Shown here one piece after another: positions 15,710-22,086 of a stretch of 22,086 nt of DNA. This DNA is from CAZKUN01 sp964555935 (lineage in GTDB: Bacteria; Armatimonadota; Zipacnadia; Zipacnadales; VGFC01). The DNA lies in assembly GCA_964555935.1 (NCBI GenBank), contig CAZKUN010000156.1, positions 1 through 22,086 on the forward strand, given 5' to 3'. The stretch's first letter is position 1, and every line of letters begins with the position of its first letter. Below the pieces are notes generated by a model. It did no database searches and was not told the DNA's origin. It saw only the letters and a list, made by a program, of their open reading frames with translations. The position numbers and the translations under genes were made by a program.

Positions 15710-16186
15710 TTACGGCTGGTCTGCATCGTCATCGGGCGCGGCGTCAGCGTCCGGCTGCTCGACGGGCGCTACGGCGTCATCAACAGCCGGCAGTCCGTCA
15801 CGACCAACGCGGGGCTTGTCGCCTCGCGCCCGCCGGTCGTCCTGAGCCGCCTTACGGGCGGCAGCGTCGGGCTTCAGCAGATCGCGGAGGTTGATCTTGG
15901 CCTCGAGCTTGAGGCCGTCGACCGAGAACTGAATGAGGTATCCGCCGTAGACGAGATACACGTGCTCGCCCTCAACAACCACCGATGTTCCGCTCGCTTG
16001 GCGCATCATCTGGGCTTGGGGCGAGATCACCTTTCGCGCGCGCACTCTGACGGGCTCGGCGCCGTCATCCGCGACGACCGGCGCCTTGGCCGGCGGCTGA
16101 GCGACAACCGTGCCTACTTGCAGCATTAGGGCGAGGAGCGCGGCGACGACTCCGACTCGGCTGGTCCAGCGATCGAATCTGCGCAT
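15710..16186 (-). CDS. Small exported protein of unknown function
   Basis: A 158-residue protein with a signal peptide (basic MRRFDRWTSR, hydrophobic VGVVAALLALMLQVGTVVAQ). A compact middle contains VVVEGEHVYLVYGGYLIQFSVDGLKLEAKINLRDL, and the tail is highly charged and Asp/Ala/Pro-rich, so probably disordered. I do not recognise a named family. The middle block reads like a short beta-sheet domain that would assess or display a value. GGAGG six bases before the ATG supports the start. It lies 25 bases after the DUF4175-like gene and 12 before the TPR gene, so it probably works with them at the cell envelope. Confidence 0.8.
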   Translation of the reverse strand: MRRFDRWTSRVGVVAALLALMLQVGTVVAQPPAKAPVVADDGAEPVRVRARKVISPQAQMMRQASGTSVVVEGEHVYLVYGGYLIQFSVDGLKLEAKINLRDLLKPDAAARKAAQDDRRARGDKPRVGRDGLPAVDDAVAPVEQPDADAAPDDDADQP

Positions 16187-16211
16187 TTCTGGCCTCCGTG
16201 TTTGTACCGCG

Positions 16212-19200
16212 CTAGCGAGTCACCTCAGCCAGAGCGCGAAAGTACTCCTTCACGACATCCTCGTAATCCAGCGGGAGCAACGCGTCATCGCCCGACGTCG
16301 CGCGCGGCCCGAGCGGCGGATCGTGACGCTGAGTCAGTTCCGGCGGGCTGGGCGGAAGCCGGAACGGCTTCGGCCGTTCGGCGACGCGCCGCCGTCGCTG
16401 CTGATCCTTCTTGTAGACAGATCGCTGGGCGTCCAGCATCCGGCGCAATATGTCCTGCTGGCGCTTCGCGGTCTCGTTCCCCAGACGCCCCTCCCGGAGC
16501 TGTTGTTCAACATCGCCCATCTCCCCTGGCACGTCTCCGAGCTGGTCGGGCAGGCCGGATTCCTGACCCGCGCGGTCGAGTAGTTTCTGGAGCGCCTCGC
16601 GGAGCCTCCCCTGCTCGTCGGCCAGATTGCCTTGCGAGCCCTGCTCCCTCGGGCTCTGTCCCGGTCGGCGTTGGGCGCTCTGCGTTTGCTGGTTGAGGCC
16701 GCGCTGCTGCTGCGCCATGTTCTGCAGTTGCTGCATGAGCTGCTGCATCGAGTTGCCCTGCCCGCCCTGCTGGCTATTCTCGGCCATGCGGATCAGTTCG
16801 TCGGCAAGTTCGTTCATCCGCCCCATGGCCTCGCGCTGGCTGGCCGCGGCTTGCGGCCCCGCGCCCCCGGACGCCTCCCGCCCCGCGCGAGCCATCACCT
16901 CCGCCGCGTCGTCGGCCATCCTCGCCAGAGCTGGATCAAAAGCCGGCGTCTGAGCCGCCAGCGCGCGCATCTTCCGGGCCAGCTCGCCCGCGCCGGCCTG
17001 CATGGCGTCTTGCTCGCGACGGACCGCCTCGCGCAAGTCCTTGCCTTGAGCCGCGGAGTTGGCCGTGAGGGCGTCCATTTCGTCCGTCGACTCCATCACC
17101 CGCTCTTGCTCGCGAGACAAGAACAGCGCATCCCGAGTCATCTCCGCCATGGCCTGCGCGGCCTGCCGCGCGTCCTCGCCGCTCATCTGCATCTGCAGCT
17201 GCTGAAGCGAGTTGGAGGCCTGCTGAAGCTCCGCGAGCGCTTGCTCTTGGGGCTCGGCGGCATCCTGTGGTTGGCCCTGCTCGAGATTCTCGGCAGCCTC
17301 CTGCATCGCGTCCTGCGTCCCGGACTGTTCAAGCTTCTGCGCGACCTCCCCGAGGTCGCTGGCCGATGGATCGTTCAGTTCCTGCGCGCGCTCTCGCAGC
17401 TCATTGAGTCGTTCCTCGAGGTCCTGCTCCCGCTTCCCGGCGTCGCGCTGCTCCTCGGCCTGGGCTTCCAGTTGGTGGGCCTGCTGCTTCTCGGCCTGCT
17501 CGCGCGCCTCGTTCAGCTCGCTCTGCTGTTGCGTAAGCCGGTCAGCTTCGTCGGCGACGCGGGCGATGTCTTGCTCCAGGCGGGCCCGCTTGAGGAGTTC
17601 GATGACCTGTTCGAGGCTCATCTCGAACTCCTCCTGTTGCTGTCTCGCACGTTGCAGATTCTGTTGGAGCCTGTCCGGATTCTGGTCCTTGAGGCTCTCC
17701 TCGAGCGCCTTCAGGGCCTCGGCCAGCTCCTCATTCATCGCCTCCTGAAGCAGGTCATGGACCTCTTGCAGCTTCTCCAGCACATCCGGCGGCACGTCCT
17801 TGTCGGCCTCCATGCGGCGCTCGGATTCGGCGAGCGCCCGGCTGACCCGGTCAGCCTGCTCGGCCACGCGTCGCTGGGCCTCCTGCATCTCCGACGATCG
17901 ACGCGACTGCTCCTCGGCGGACATGTCGCCTTCCTCGAGGCGCGCGAGCATCTCGTCGAGCTGCCGGCTCAGTTCCTCCGCCTCCCGCTCGAGCGTCTCC
18001 ATGGCGTCGGCTTCATATTCCGTGGATTCATCGATCCGGCCATCCGCGTCGAGATGGGCCTGCTCGCCACCGACCGATATGGTGTAGATGGCGGTGCTCG
18101 CGCGCTTTGGCCCTGAGATCGTGTCGTTGTCGCGGGTGGTCAGCCGATAGCTGATCATCTCGCCATGGCTCAGGCGAAGGGGGCGCAAGTCCCACGTCCA
18201 CGCGCCGGTCAGGACGCGTCCACCGGCCGGCGCGAGTGATTCGGTAGTCCACGTATCGGCGCCGGGCTCGCGATAGTGGAGCGTCACTCCGCGCAGGCCC
18301 CAGTCGTCCTCGGCTCGGTACGCCAGACGGACGGGGCGAGCGGACGGGATGGTAATGCTCTTGCCGGGCTCGGTGAGTCGGATGCGTGGCGACTCGTCGG
18401 CCACGGCCCGAATGCGGTGCGTGGGAGTGCTCACCGCCTCGCCCGACAGCGTGCTCGCCGTCAGACGCCACGTCACGTCCTTCCGGACGGTGAACTCCGC
18501 TTCGACGCGCTCCTCCGCCTTGATGGCGATATCTTGCGTCGCGTCGTTGACCACGAGCGCGGCGACGGCGCCTTCACCGGCAACGAGAGCCGAGACGGTG
18601 ACTCGGGTGCCGACCAGCGCCGATATGTCCTCGAACGCGGCGGATCGCGTCTCGGGAGCCTGGCGGGTGTACGCGGGGTACTCCAATACCACGCTCACAT
18701 CGGCGATGCTAGGCCCCGTCACGGCAGGCACTCGCGGCGCCGACTGGGGAGTGAATGCGGGTGCCGGCAGGCTGGGCGGCGTGGGGTGGAGCATCTCGGC
18801 CCATGCCGACGGAAACGCAATGGTCGTTACCGCGATTAGGGCGCATGAAGCGACAGTCCAGATGACTAGATTCCGCGTCTGGCGCGTGTCGATGGCGCGT
18901 CGCAGGTCCAGCTCGCGGACGGCGTCACTCGCTTGGTCAGATAGCTCTCTCGCGATCGACGGGGACGTAGCATGCTCGTCGCCCGCGATCTCGACCGCGG
19001 TGACAAATCGGTCGCGGAGCTGGGGGAATCGCCGCTCAACGTCGGCCGCGACCTCGCTCGGGCTGGGAGGCTGCAACACCCGCCAGATCCATATCAGCGC
19101 GACGGCGCATGCCGCAATCGCTGCGACTGCCGGGAGGACTTGACGCCACGCGGTTGGTGCCGAGAGTCCCGCGGCGACGAGCATCGCCGCCAATCCGACC

Positions 19201-19310
19201 GCGCAGGTGAGTATGGCCGCTGACGCGCCTCCCAGCAACGTCATCGACTGCTGGTAGCGCACCAACAACGTCGCGCGGCGGAGAACGCTGGTCGTTGTGG
19301 CGGTTGCCAT
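16212..19310 (-). CDS. DUF4175-like membrane protein with long Gln/Glu-rich coiled coil
   Basis: A 1032-residue protein. Hydrophobic segments lie near residues 25-50, 57-78 and 147-170, followed by a beta-rich region (about 200-420) containing YRAEDDWGLRGVTLHYRE, characteristic of DUF4175-type proteins. From about 430 to 1000 the sequence is almost entirely Glu, Gln, Ala, Leu and Arg in heptad-like runs, with dense Gln tracts near 860-920. This suggests a very long coiled coil. Function is unknown. In PVC-type genomes similar proteins are encoded beside MoxR/DUF58/von Willebrand (aerotolerance-like) genes, which would lie outside this window. The ATG at 19310 has only a weak AAAGAG site. It heads the minus-strand run ending in selD and tRNA-Sec. 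Confidence 0.85.
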   Translation of the reverse strand: MATATTTSVLRRATLLVRYQQSMTLLGGASAAILTCAVGLAAMLVAAGLSAPTAWRQVLPAVAAIAACAVALIWIWRVLQPPSPSEVAADVERRFPQLRDRFVTAVEIAGDEHATSPSIARELSDQASDAVRELDLRRAIDTRQTRNLVIWTVASCALIAVTTIAFPSAWAEMLHPTPPSLPAPAFTPQSAPRVPAVTGPSIADVSVVLEYPAYTRQAPETRSAAFEDISALVGTRVTVSALVAGEGAVAALVVNDATQDIAIKAEERVEAEFTVRKDVTWRLTASTLSGEAVSTPTHRIRAVADESPRIRLTEPGKSITIPSARPVRLAYRAEDDWGLRGVTLHYREPGADTWTTESLAPAGGRVLTGAWTWDLRPLRLSHGEMISYRLTTRDNDTISGPKRASTAIYTISVGGEQAHLDADGRIDESTEYEADAMETLEREAEELSRQLDEMLARLEEGDMSAEEQSRRSSEMQEAQRRVAEQADRVSRALAESERRMEADKDVPPDVLEKLQEVHDLLQEAMNEELAEALKALEESLKDQNPDRLQQNLQRARQQQEEFEMSLEQVIELLKRARLEQDIARVADEADRLTQQQSELNEAREQAEKQQAHQLEAQAEEQRDAGKREQDLEERLNELRERAQELNDPSASDLGEVAQKLEQSGTQDAMQEAAENLEQGQPQDAAEPQEQALAELQQASNSLQQLQMQMSGEDARQAAQAMAEMTRDALFLSREQERVMESTDEMDALTANSAAQGKDLREAVRREQDAMQAGAGELARKMRALAAQTPAFDPALARMADDAAEVMARAGREASGGAGPQAAASQREAMGRMNELADELIRMAENSQQGGQGNSMQQLMQQLQNMAQQQRGLNQQTQSAQRRPGQSPREQGSQGNLADEQGRLREALQKLLDRAGQESGLPDQLGDVPGEMGDVEQQLREGRLGNETAKRQQDILRRMLDAQRSVYKKDQQRRRRVAERPKPFRLPPSPPELTQRHDPPLGPRATSGDDALLPLDYEDVVKEYFRALAEVTR

Positions 19311-19452
19311 GGCTCTTTAATGGTGACGTCGGTCGGTGGGCCCTCACGTAAGGAAACGCCTAGCGAGTTGCCGGGGTTGCCCATATGGCTATTTGTCGAC
19401 ACGGCACCTCTCGACCTGCTCGGCCTGCCAACCGTGCCATACGGCAAACAAC

Positions 19453-19533
19453 TAGTGTCAGACAATAGTTTTACAGCAGTTTAAGGCATCATAGAGACGA
19501 ATATATCCCTGAATTAATAGGTGTCTGACACTA
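19453..19533. repeat. 81-bp AT-rich element with 12-bp inverted termini
   Basis: TAGTGTCAGACA at 19453-19464 is the exact reverse complement of TGTCTGACACTA at 19522-19533, with 57 AT-rich bases between. The right copy contains the perfect 11-bp palindrome GTGTC-T-GACAC. The layout suits either a small non-autonomous mobile element or a pair of binding sites for one dimeric regulator upstream of the DUF4175 gene. Confidence 0.5.
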
Positions 19534-19599
19534 ATAAAATCAGACCTGAGACTTCGGGTTAGGCTGCCCGATTTGGGAACCGTACCATGGGGCAGAATC

Positions 19600-19631
19600 G
19601 TAGAGCGCCCCCGAACTCGGGAGCGCTCTAC
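19600..19631 (-). terminator. Terminator-like hairpin after the GNAT-like gene
   Basis: GTAGAGCGC (19600-19608) pairs with GCGCTCTAC (19623-19631). After one mismatch the inner CCCG/CGGG continues the stem to a 4-base loop. On the minus strand it begins 60 bases after the stop of the GNAT-like gene and is followed by GATTCTG, so the U-tract is weak. Confidence 0.5.
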
Positions 19632-19691
19632 ATGAGACTATCCATCCGACCTCAACCTCTCGCTGTACGGCTTCGTACATCACTAGAGATA

Positions 19692-20261
19692 TTACCCGCC
19701 AACGCGACCCGCCAAACGCCGGTAGACGTCGCGCTCCGCCGGAGGCCCGTCGGGATGCGCCAGATCCTTCTCTACCACCACCACGAGTTGGCCGCCGGCG
19801 CGCATCGGCGCCTCGGCAGCTTCGTAAGCCGCGTCCAACCAGAGACGGAGGCGCCCGACCGACGCATCATGGACGACGACCCGTATGGTCCGAGCGCCGT
19901 TAGCTGCGGCCCACTCCTCAAGCAACCGCAGAACCGGCCCTTCGACTTCGGGGCGAGCCGCGGATGGCACGAGAGCGAATAGGCCTACGGTTATGGCATC
20001 CAAGGCGGGGTAACCGACGATGGCATCGATGATGCCCAGGAGTTCGCACGTCTGCGGCCTGCAGATGCCGAGGATGCGCTTGCTCGATGGTTTGGCGCTA
20101 CGGGGCGTGTTTCGGAAGAGGCGGGCGGCCGCCGTCGGACCGGATGGGCGGCCCGCGGCCGCGGCCGTGGCCGTGGCCAGATGCTCCGCGCATGCGTCAA
20201 GGACTGCCTGCACAGCCGGTATGTCCGCGTGGTCAAAGCGTTCAAGCGCGATGAAGCCCAT
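19692..20261 (-). CDS. GNAT-like acetyltransferase, tentative
   Basis: A 189-residue protein that reads like a GNAT fold without a textbook acetyl-CoA loop. LLGIIDAIVGYPALDAITVGLFALVPSAARPEVEG suggests the central strands. VLRLLEEWAAANGARTIRVVVHDASVGRLRLWLDAAYEAAE resembles the helix-strand-helix in which GNATs carry 'A..LYE..GF'. The middle (RPSGPTAAARLFRNTPRSAKPSSK) looks like a flexible insertion. I chose the ATG at 20261 because GGAGG lies seven bases upstream; an in-frame TTG at 20282 is less likely. It is a single-gene unit with its own terminator-like hairpin. Substrate is unknown. Confidence 0.7.
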   Translation of the reverse strand: MGFIALERFDHADIPAVQAVLDACAEHLATATAAAAGRPSGPTAAARLFRNTPRSAKPSSKRILGICRPQTCELLGIIDAIVGYPALDAITVGLFALVPSAARPEVEGPVLRLLEEWAAANGARTIRVVVHDASVGRLRLWLDAAYEAAEAPMRAGGQLVVVVEKDLAHPDGPPAERDVYRRLAGRVGG

Positions 20262-20379
20262 CGGGCCGCCTCCTTCCCGCAAAGTGCCAAGTCATCCATG
20301 TAATACGACGCATCCGCCTTCAGGTCACACGTCCGCTGCGGTGAGTGACGGCGTTCTTTCCATCCCGGTCGAACGGGGG

Positions 20380-20408
20380 TTTACACCTGCGGGCGCGTCT
20401 GCTATACT
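20380..20408 (+). promoter_or_regulatory. Strong sigma70 promoter of tRNA-fMet
   Basis: TTTACA (20380-20385), a 17-base spacer, and TATACT (20403-20408) make a near-consensus promoter. The expected start, about seven bases past the -10, falls at 20414-20416, essentially on the first base of the tRNA. Confidence 0.8.
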
Positions 20409-20413
20409 GACGT

Positions 20414-20490
20414 TGCGCGGTGGAGCAGTCTGGTAGCTCGCAAGGCTCATAACCTTGAGGTCGTGGGTTCGAATCCCACCCGCGCTACCA
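20414..20490 (+). tRNA. Initiator tRNA-fMet (anticodon CAU)
   Basis: A 77-base tRNA with encoded CCA. The anticodon loop CTCATAA gives CAU. Initiator marks are the unpaired first position (U1 facing U72 instead of a Watson-Crick pair), the A11-U24 pair in the D stem GAGC/GCTC, and the TGGAGCAG..TGGTAGCTCG signature. The anticodon stem is CAAGG/CCTTG, so only two of the usual three consecutive G-C pairs next to the loop are present, the third being A29-U41. The T arm is GTGGG-TTCGAAT-CCCAC. Confidence 0.96.
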
Positions 20491-20502
20491 AAAACCGTAA
20501 TA

Positions 20503-20537
20503 ACGGCCCTGGGAGACCTCCTGGGGCCGTTTTCTGT
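20503..20537 (+). terminator. Rho-independent terminator of tRNA-fMet
   Basis: ACGGCCC (20503-20509) pairs with GGGCCGT (20524-20530), with an inner GGAG/CTCC extension, followed by TTTTCTGTT. It starts 12 bases after the CCA end and separates the tRNA from the recombinase gene. Confidence 0.85.
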
Positions 20538-20577
20538 TCTGGGCTTCCTCTGGATCGGCTGGCGAAACCCCGTTAGG

Positions 20578-20611
20578 TTCGCAAGGTTGAACCTGTCCAT
20601 CTCGCAAGGTT
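20578..20611 (+). repeat. Direct repeats TCGCAAGG between tRNA-fMet and the recombinase
   Basis: TCGCAAGGTT occurs at 20579-20588 and again at 20602-20611. The core CTCGCAAGG also occurs in the tRNA anticodon stem at 20437-20445. The first copy is enclosed by the dyad AGGTTC (20575-20580) / GAACCT (20589-20594). These could be recombinase-binding or attachment sites, or a chance match. Confidence 0.35.
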
Positions 20612-20643
20612 TGGCCGTTGCGGCTGGCCCGGAGGTACGGCCC

Positions 20644-21612
20644 ATGCCCGCCCTCGCCCTCGATCTGCACGACGTGGAACAAGACCTCAGCACGGTGATC
20701 GCCACCTTTCTTGATGCGTGTGTTTTGCGCAACCTAAGCCCCAAGACCGTCGAGTGGTATCGTTACTGCCTCGGTCCCTTCGCCGCGTATGTCGGCGAGA
20801 AGGGAGGCGGGCCGGTCGCCGCCGTCACGGGGCAGGCTGTCCGGGACTTCTTGACCGATAGGGCGGACCACGTAGGCCCGCGTCGTCTCAACCACTACGT
20901 CGAGGCGGTCCGGCGCTTCTTTGACTGGGCTGTCACCGAAGGCTACGCCATGTCCAACCCAACTGACCGAATCGATAAGGTCCGCGAAGGGCGGAAGCTG
21001 ATCGTCACGTTCAACGAAGCGGAACTCCGTCTGTTGCTGCGTCAGCCCGACCGATCCACCTACCTCGGGCTGAGGGATTACACGTTTATGCTGCTTCTCA
21101 TAGATACAGGGCTCCGCTTGTCCGAGGCGTTGGGTTTGCAGGTTGGCGACGTTGACCTGAAGAGTGGTGCCGCGAAGGTGACGGGCAAGGGGGACAAGGA
21201 GAGGCTGGTAGGCTTCTCCCAGGCTTTCGCCCACGACCTCACGCGGTATTTGCGCGCCCGGAACGCCACGGTCCAGCGAGCGGGGCGGCCCGACTGCACC
21301 TGGCTGTTCCCCAACCAAGAGGGCGGGAGGTGGGCTTCGAAGGGCGCTCAAATGCGCCTGAAGCGGTATGGGGAAGAAGCAGAGATCACGCGTGTCCGGG
21401 TCAGCCCCCATAGCTTTCGCCACACGTTCGCCCTGTGGTTCGTTCGGAGCGGCGGATCGCCTTTTCATTTGCAGCGTATCCTCGGCCATTCTTCCCTCGC
21501 GATGAGTCGGCGATACTGCGAACTCGCCGATATGGATGCCGTGACCAAACAACGCGAACTCAGTCCCCTGGTGACCATGGAGTTGACGCCCGCGCGGGGT
21601 CGTCTGCGGTGA
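20644..21612 (+). CDS. Tyrosine recombinase/integrase, XerC/D-like
   Basis: A 322-residue site-specific recombinase with both usual domains. The N-terminal SAM-like core-binding domain (about 10-105) includes FLDACVLRNLSPKTVEWYR. In the catalytic domain the full set is visible: R158 in DTGLRLSEAL, K182 in VTGKGDKERL, H256 and R259 in SPHSFRHTF, H282 in ILGHSS, and the nucleophile Y291 in SRRYCELAD. It should therefore be active in cutting and rejoining DNA. The ATG at 20644 has GGAGG eight bases upstream; the reading frame is open further back, into the terminator and tRNA, but that part is not protein-like. It starts 154 bases after tRNA-fMet and points away from it, typical of an integrase at an element edge. 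Confidence 0.93.
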   Translation: MPALALDLHDVEQDLSTVIATFLDACVLRNLSPKTVEWYRYCLGPFAAYVGEKGGGPVAAVTGQAVRDFLTDRADHVGPRRLNHYVEAVRRFFDWAVTEGYAMSNPTDRIDKVREGRKLIVTFNEAELRLLLRQPDRSTYLGLRDYTFMLLLIDTGLRLSEALGLQVGDVDLKSGAAKVTGKGDKERLVGFSQAFAHDLTRYLRARNATVQRAGRPDCTWLFPNQEGGRWASKGAQMRLKRYGEEAEITRVRVSPHSFRHTFALWFVRSGGSPFHLQRILGHSSLAMSRRYCELADMDAVTKQRELSPLVTMELTPARGRLR

Positions 21613-22030
21613 GGCGGCGACGCGGCTGGGGCCTGCGCTTGATGCGCCGCTGGCCTCCCGACGCAAGGCCCAGTGACGCAACCGGGCTGAGTTCGCGTTG
21701 GCGGCGCATCACGTCCTCGTCCGCCAACTCGCAATACCGTCGAGTCGTGTCGAGACTGCTATGCCCGAGGATCTTCTGAAGTGTAAACGCGTCGCCGCCA
21801 TTGCGGGCGAAGGTCACCGCGTAAGTATGCCGCAACGTGTGCGGCGATATGCGCACCTTCGCGGGGTCGATGCCAGCCGCTACGCCGTATCGCTTAACCA
21901 TCTGCTGCACCGTTTTCGAGCAGAGCTTGCCGCCGATGTTGTTCGGAAACAGCCAAGGCGAGCGTTCGCACCCGATCTCCTGCATGGCGTGTTCGCGGAA
22001 ACGGAGGTACGTGCGAAGCTCGGCGACGAA
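21560..22030 (-). pseudogene. 5'-truncated second tyrosine recombinase
   Basis: The minus strand encodes the C-terminal catalytic half of another recombinase. From the 5' side it reads FVAELRTYLRFREHAMQEIG, then WLFPNN, SPHTLRHTYA with the His and Arg, KILGHSSLDTTRRYCELADED with His and Tyr, and RRQRELSP. Homology to the intact recombinase begins right after an in-frame TGA at 22033-22031. The segment upstream of the TGA (TVNGGRS) only weakly resembles the expected lysine hairpin. No plausible start codon precedes the homology except the internal ATG at 21985. The first Arg, the Lys and the DNA-clamp domain are missing from the window, so it is probably a decayed gene, possibly frameshifted in the G6 run at 22040-22045. 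Its 3' end overlaps the intact recombinase tail to tail. Confidence 0.75.
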
Positions 22031-22086
22031 TCATGACCTCCCCCCATTAACGGTACCACTCACAGTCTCATGGATTCGTTGCCTTC

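Larger units (their letters stand above)
19311..19691. other. Intergenic region, AT-rich core
   Basis: No gene is supported here. The middle (about 19440-19550) is strikingly AT-rich against a GC-rich background and holds a short inverted-repeat element. The part near 19600 holds a terminator-like hairpin for the GNAT-like gene. The promoter of the DUF4175-selD run must lie in or near this region, but I cannot pick a convincing -35/-10 pair. Confidence 0.6.
20503..22086. mobile_element. Possible left edge of an integrative element at tRNA-fMet
   Basis: A tyrosine recombinase immediately downstream of a tRNA gene, a second recombinase remnant, and short repeats shared with the tRNA together suggest an element that begins just past tRNA-fMet and continues beyond the window. 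The exact attachment site cannot be set without seeing the other end. Confidence 0.35.

Noticed and set aside
16632..18116. A 494-codon Leu/Arg-rich frame opposite the Gln/Glu coiled coil
   Set aside because: Its Leu and Arg runs are the reverse reading of Gln/Glu codons; it has no convincing start or family.
20455..20643. Extension of the recombinase start back to an ATG-like codon in the tRNA
   Set aside because: That stretch covers the tRNA 3' half and its terminator; the ATG at 20644 has a strong GGAGG.
22031..22033. TGA in the second recombinase read as selenocysteine
   Set aside because: The flanking sequence does not align well with the family, no catalytic residue is expected there, and no hairpin is evident; decay or frameshift is simpler.
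1..22086. CRISPR array or rRNA genes
   Set aside because: No regularly spaced direct repeats and no rRNA-like sequence were seen.

Overview
The window is GC-rich, densely packed bacterial DNA that looks like part of a chromosome, with a possible mobile-element edge at its right end. The gene mix is a sulfatase-like enzyme, a large glycosidase-like lipoprotein, a Gfo/Idh/MocA oxidoreductase, a Q/E-rich DUF4175-like membrane protein and a TPR protein. I associate this mix with Planctomycetota or another PVC-like or uncultured environmental lineage. That placement is an inference from gene content; there is no rRNA to fix it. The organism decodes UGA as selenocysteine, because both a tRNA-Sec and a selenocysteine-containing SelD are encoded here.

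Layout. (1) 1-2929, all minus strand: a Gfo/Idh oxidoreductase ending at a likely terminator, then argG with its own promoter and a leader hairpin, a 41-residue single-pass membrane protein, and a cupin-like protein cut by the window edge. (2) 3022-4943, minus strand: an overlapping two-gene module, TcmP (methyltransferase-fold-like) and its three-cysteine partner DUF5131/Gp37-Gp68. Its promoter carries a perfect GAAC-N4-GTTC dyad between the -35 and -10, which resembles a LexA/SOS box. (3) 5021-11844: a compact-cysteine iron-sulfur flavoprotein (+), an alkaline-phosphatase-superfamily 'sulfatase' with Thr where the formylglycine precursor should be (-), then on the plus strand a GH42-like lipoprotein, an Eis-like acetyltransferase and a CoA-binding protein. 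REP/REPIN-like palindromes sit in the gaps around the acetyltransferase gene. (4) 11854-19310, minus strand, tightly spaced: DUF4175-like coiled-coil membrane protein, small exported protein, TPR exported protein, selD, tRNA-Sec. (5) 19311-22086: an AT-rich gap with a short inverted-repeat element, a GNAT-like gene with a terminator-like hairpin, a complete promoter/tRNA-fMet/terminator unit, an intact tyrosine recombinase, and a convergent, 5'-truncated second recombinase. This end may be the edge of an integrative element lodged at tRNA-fMet.

How the genes work together. selD supplies selenophosphate for Sec-tRNA synthesis and the adjacent tRNA-Sec carries the product, so two of the four selenocysteine-insertion components sit together; selA and selB are not in the window. 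SelD itself needs UGA readthrough at codon 17, so the pathway is autocatalytic. Conventional gene calling would start the protein at an internal Met after the UGA and lose the catalytic residue. The most promising uncharacterised system is the tcmP/DUF5131 pair under a candidate damage-responsive operator.
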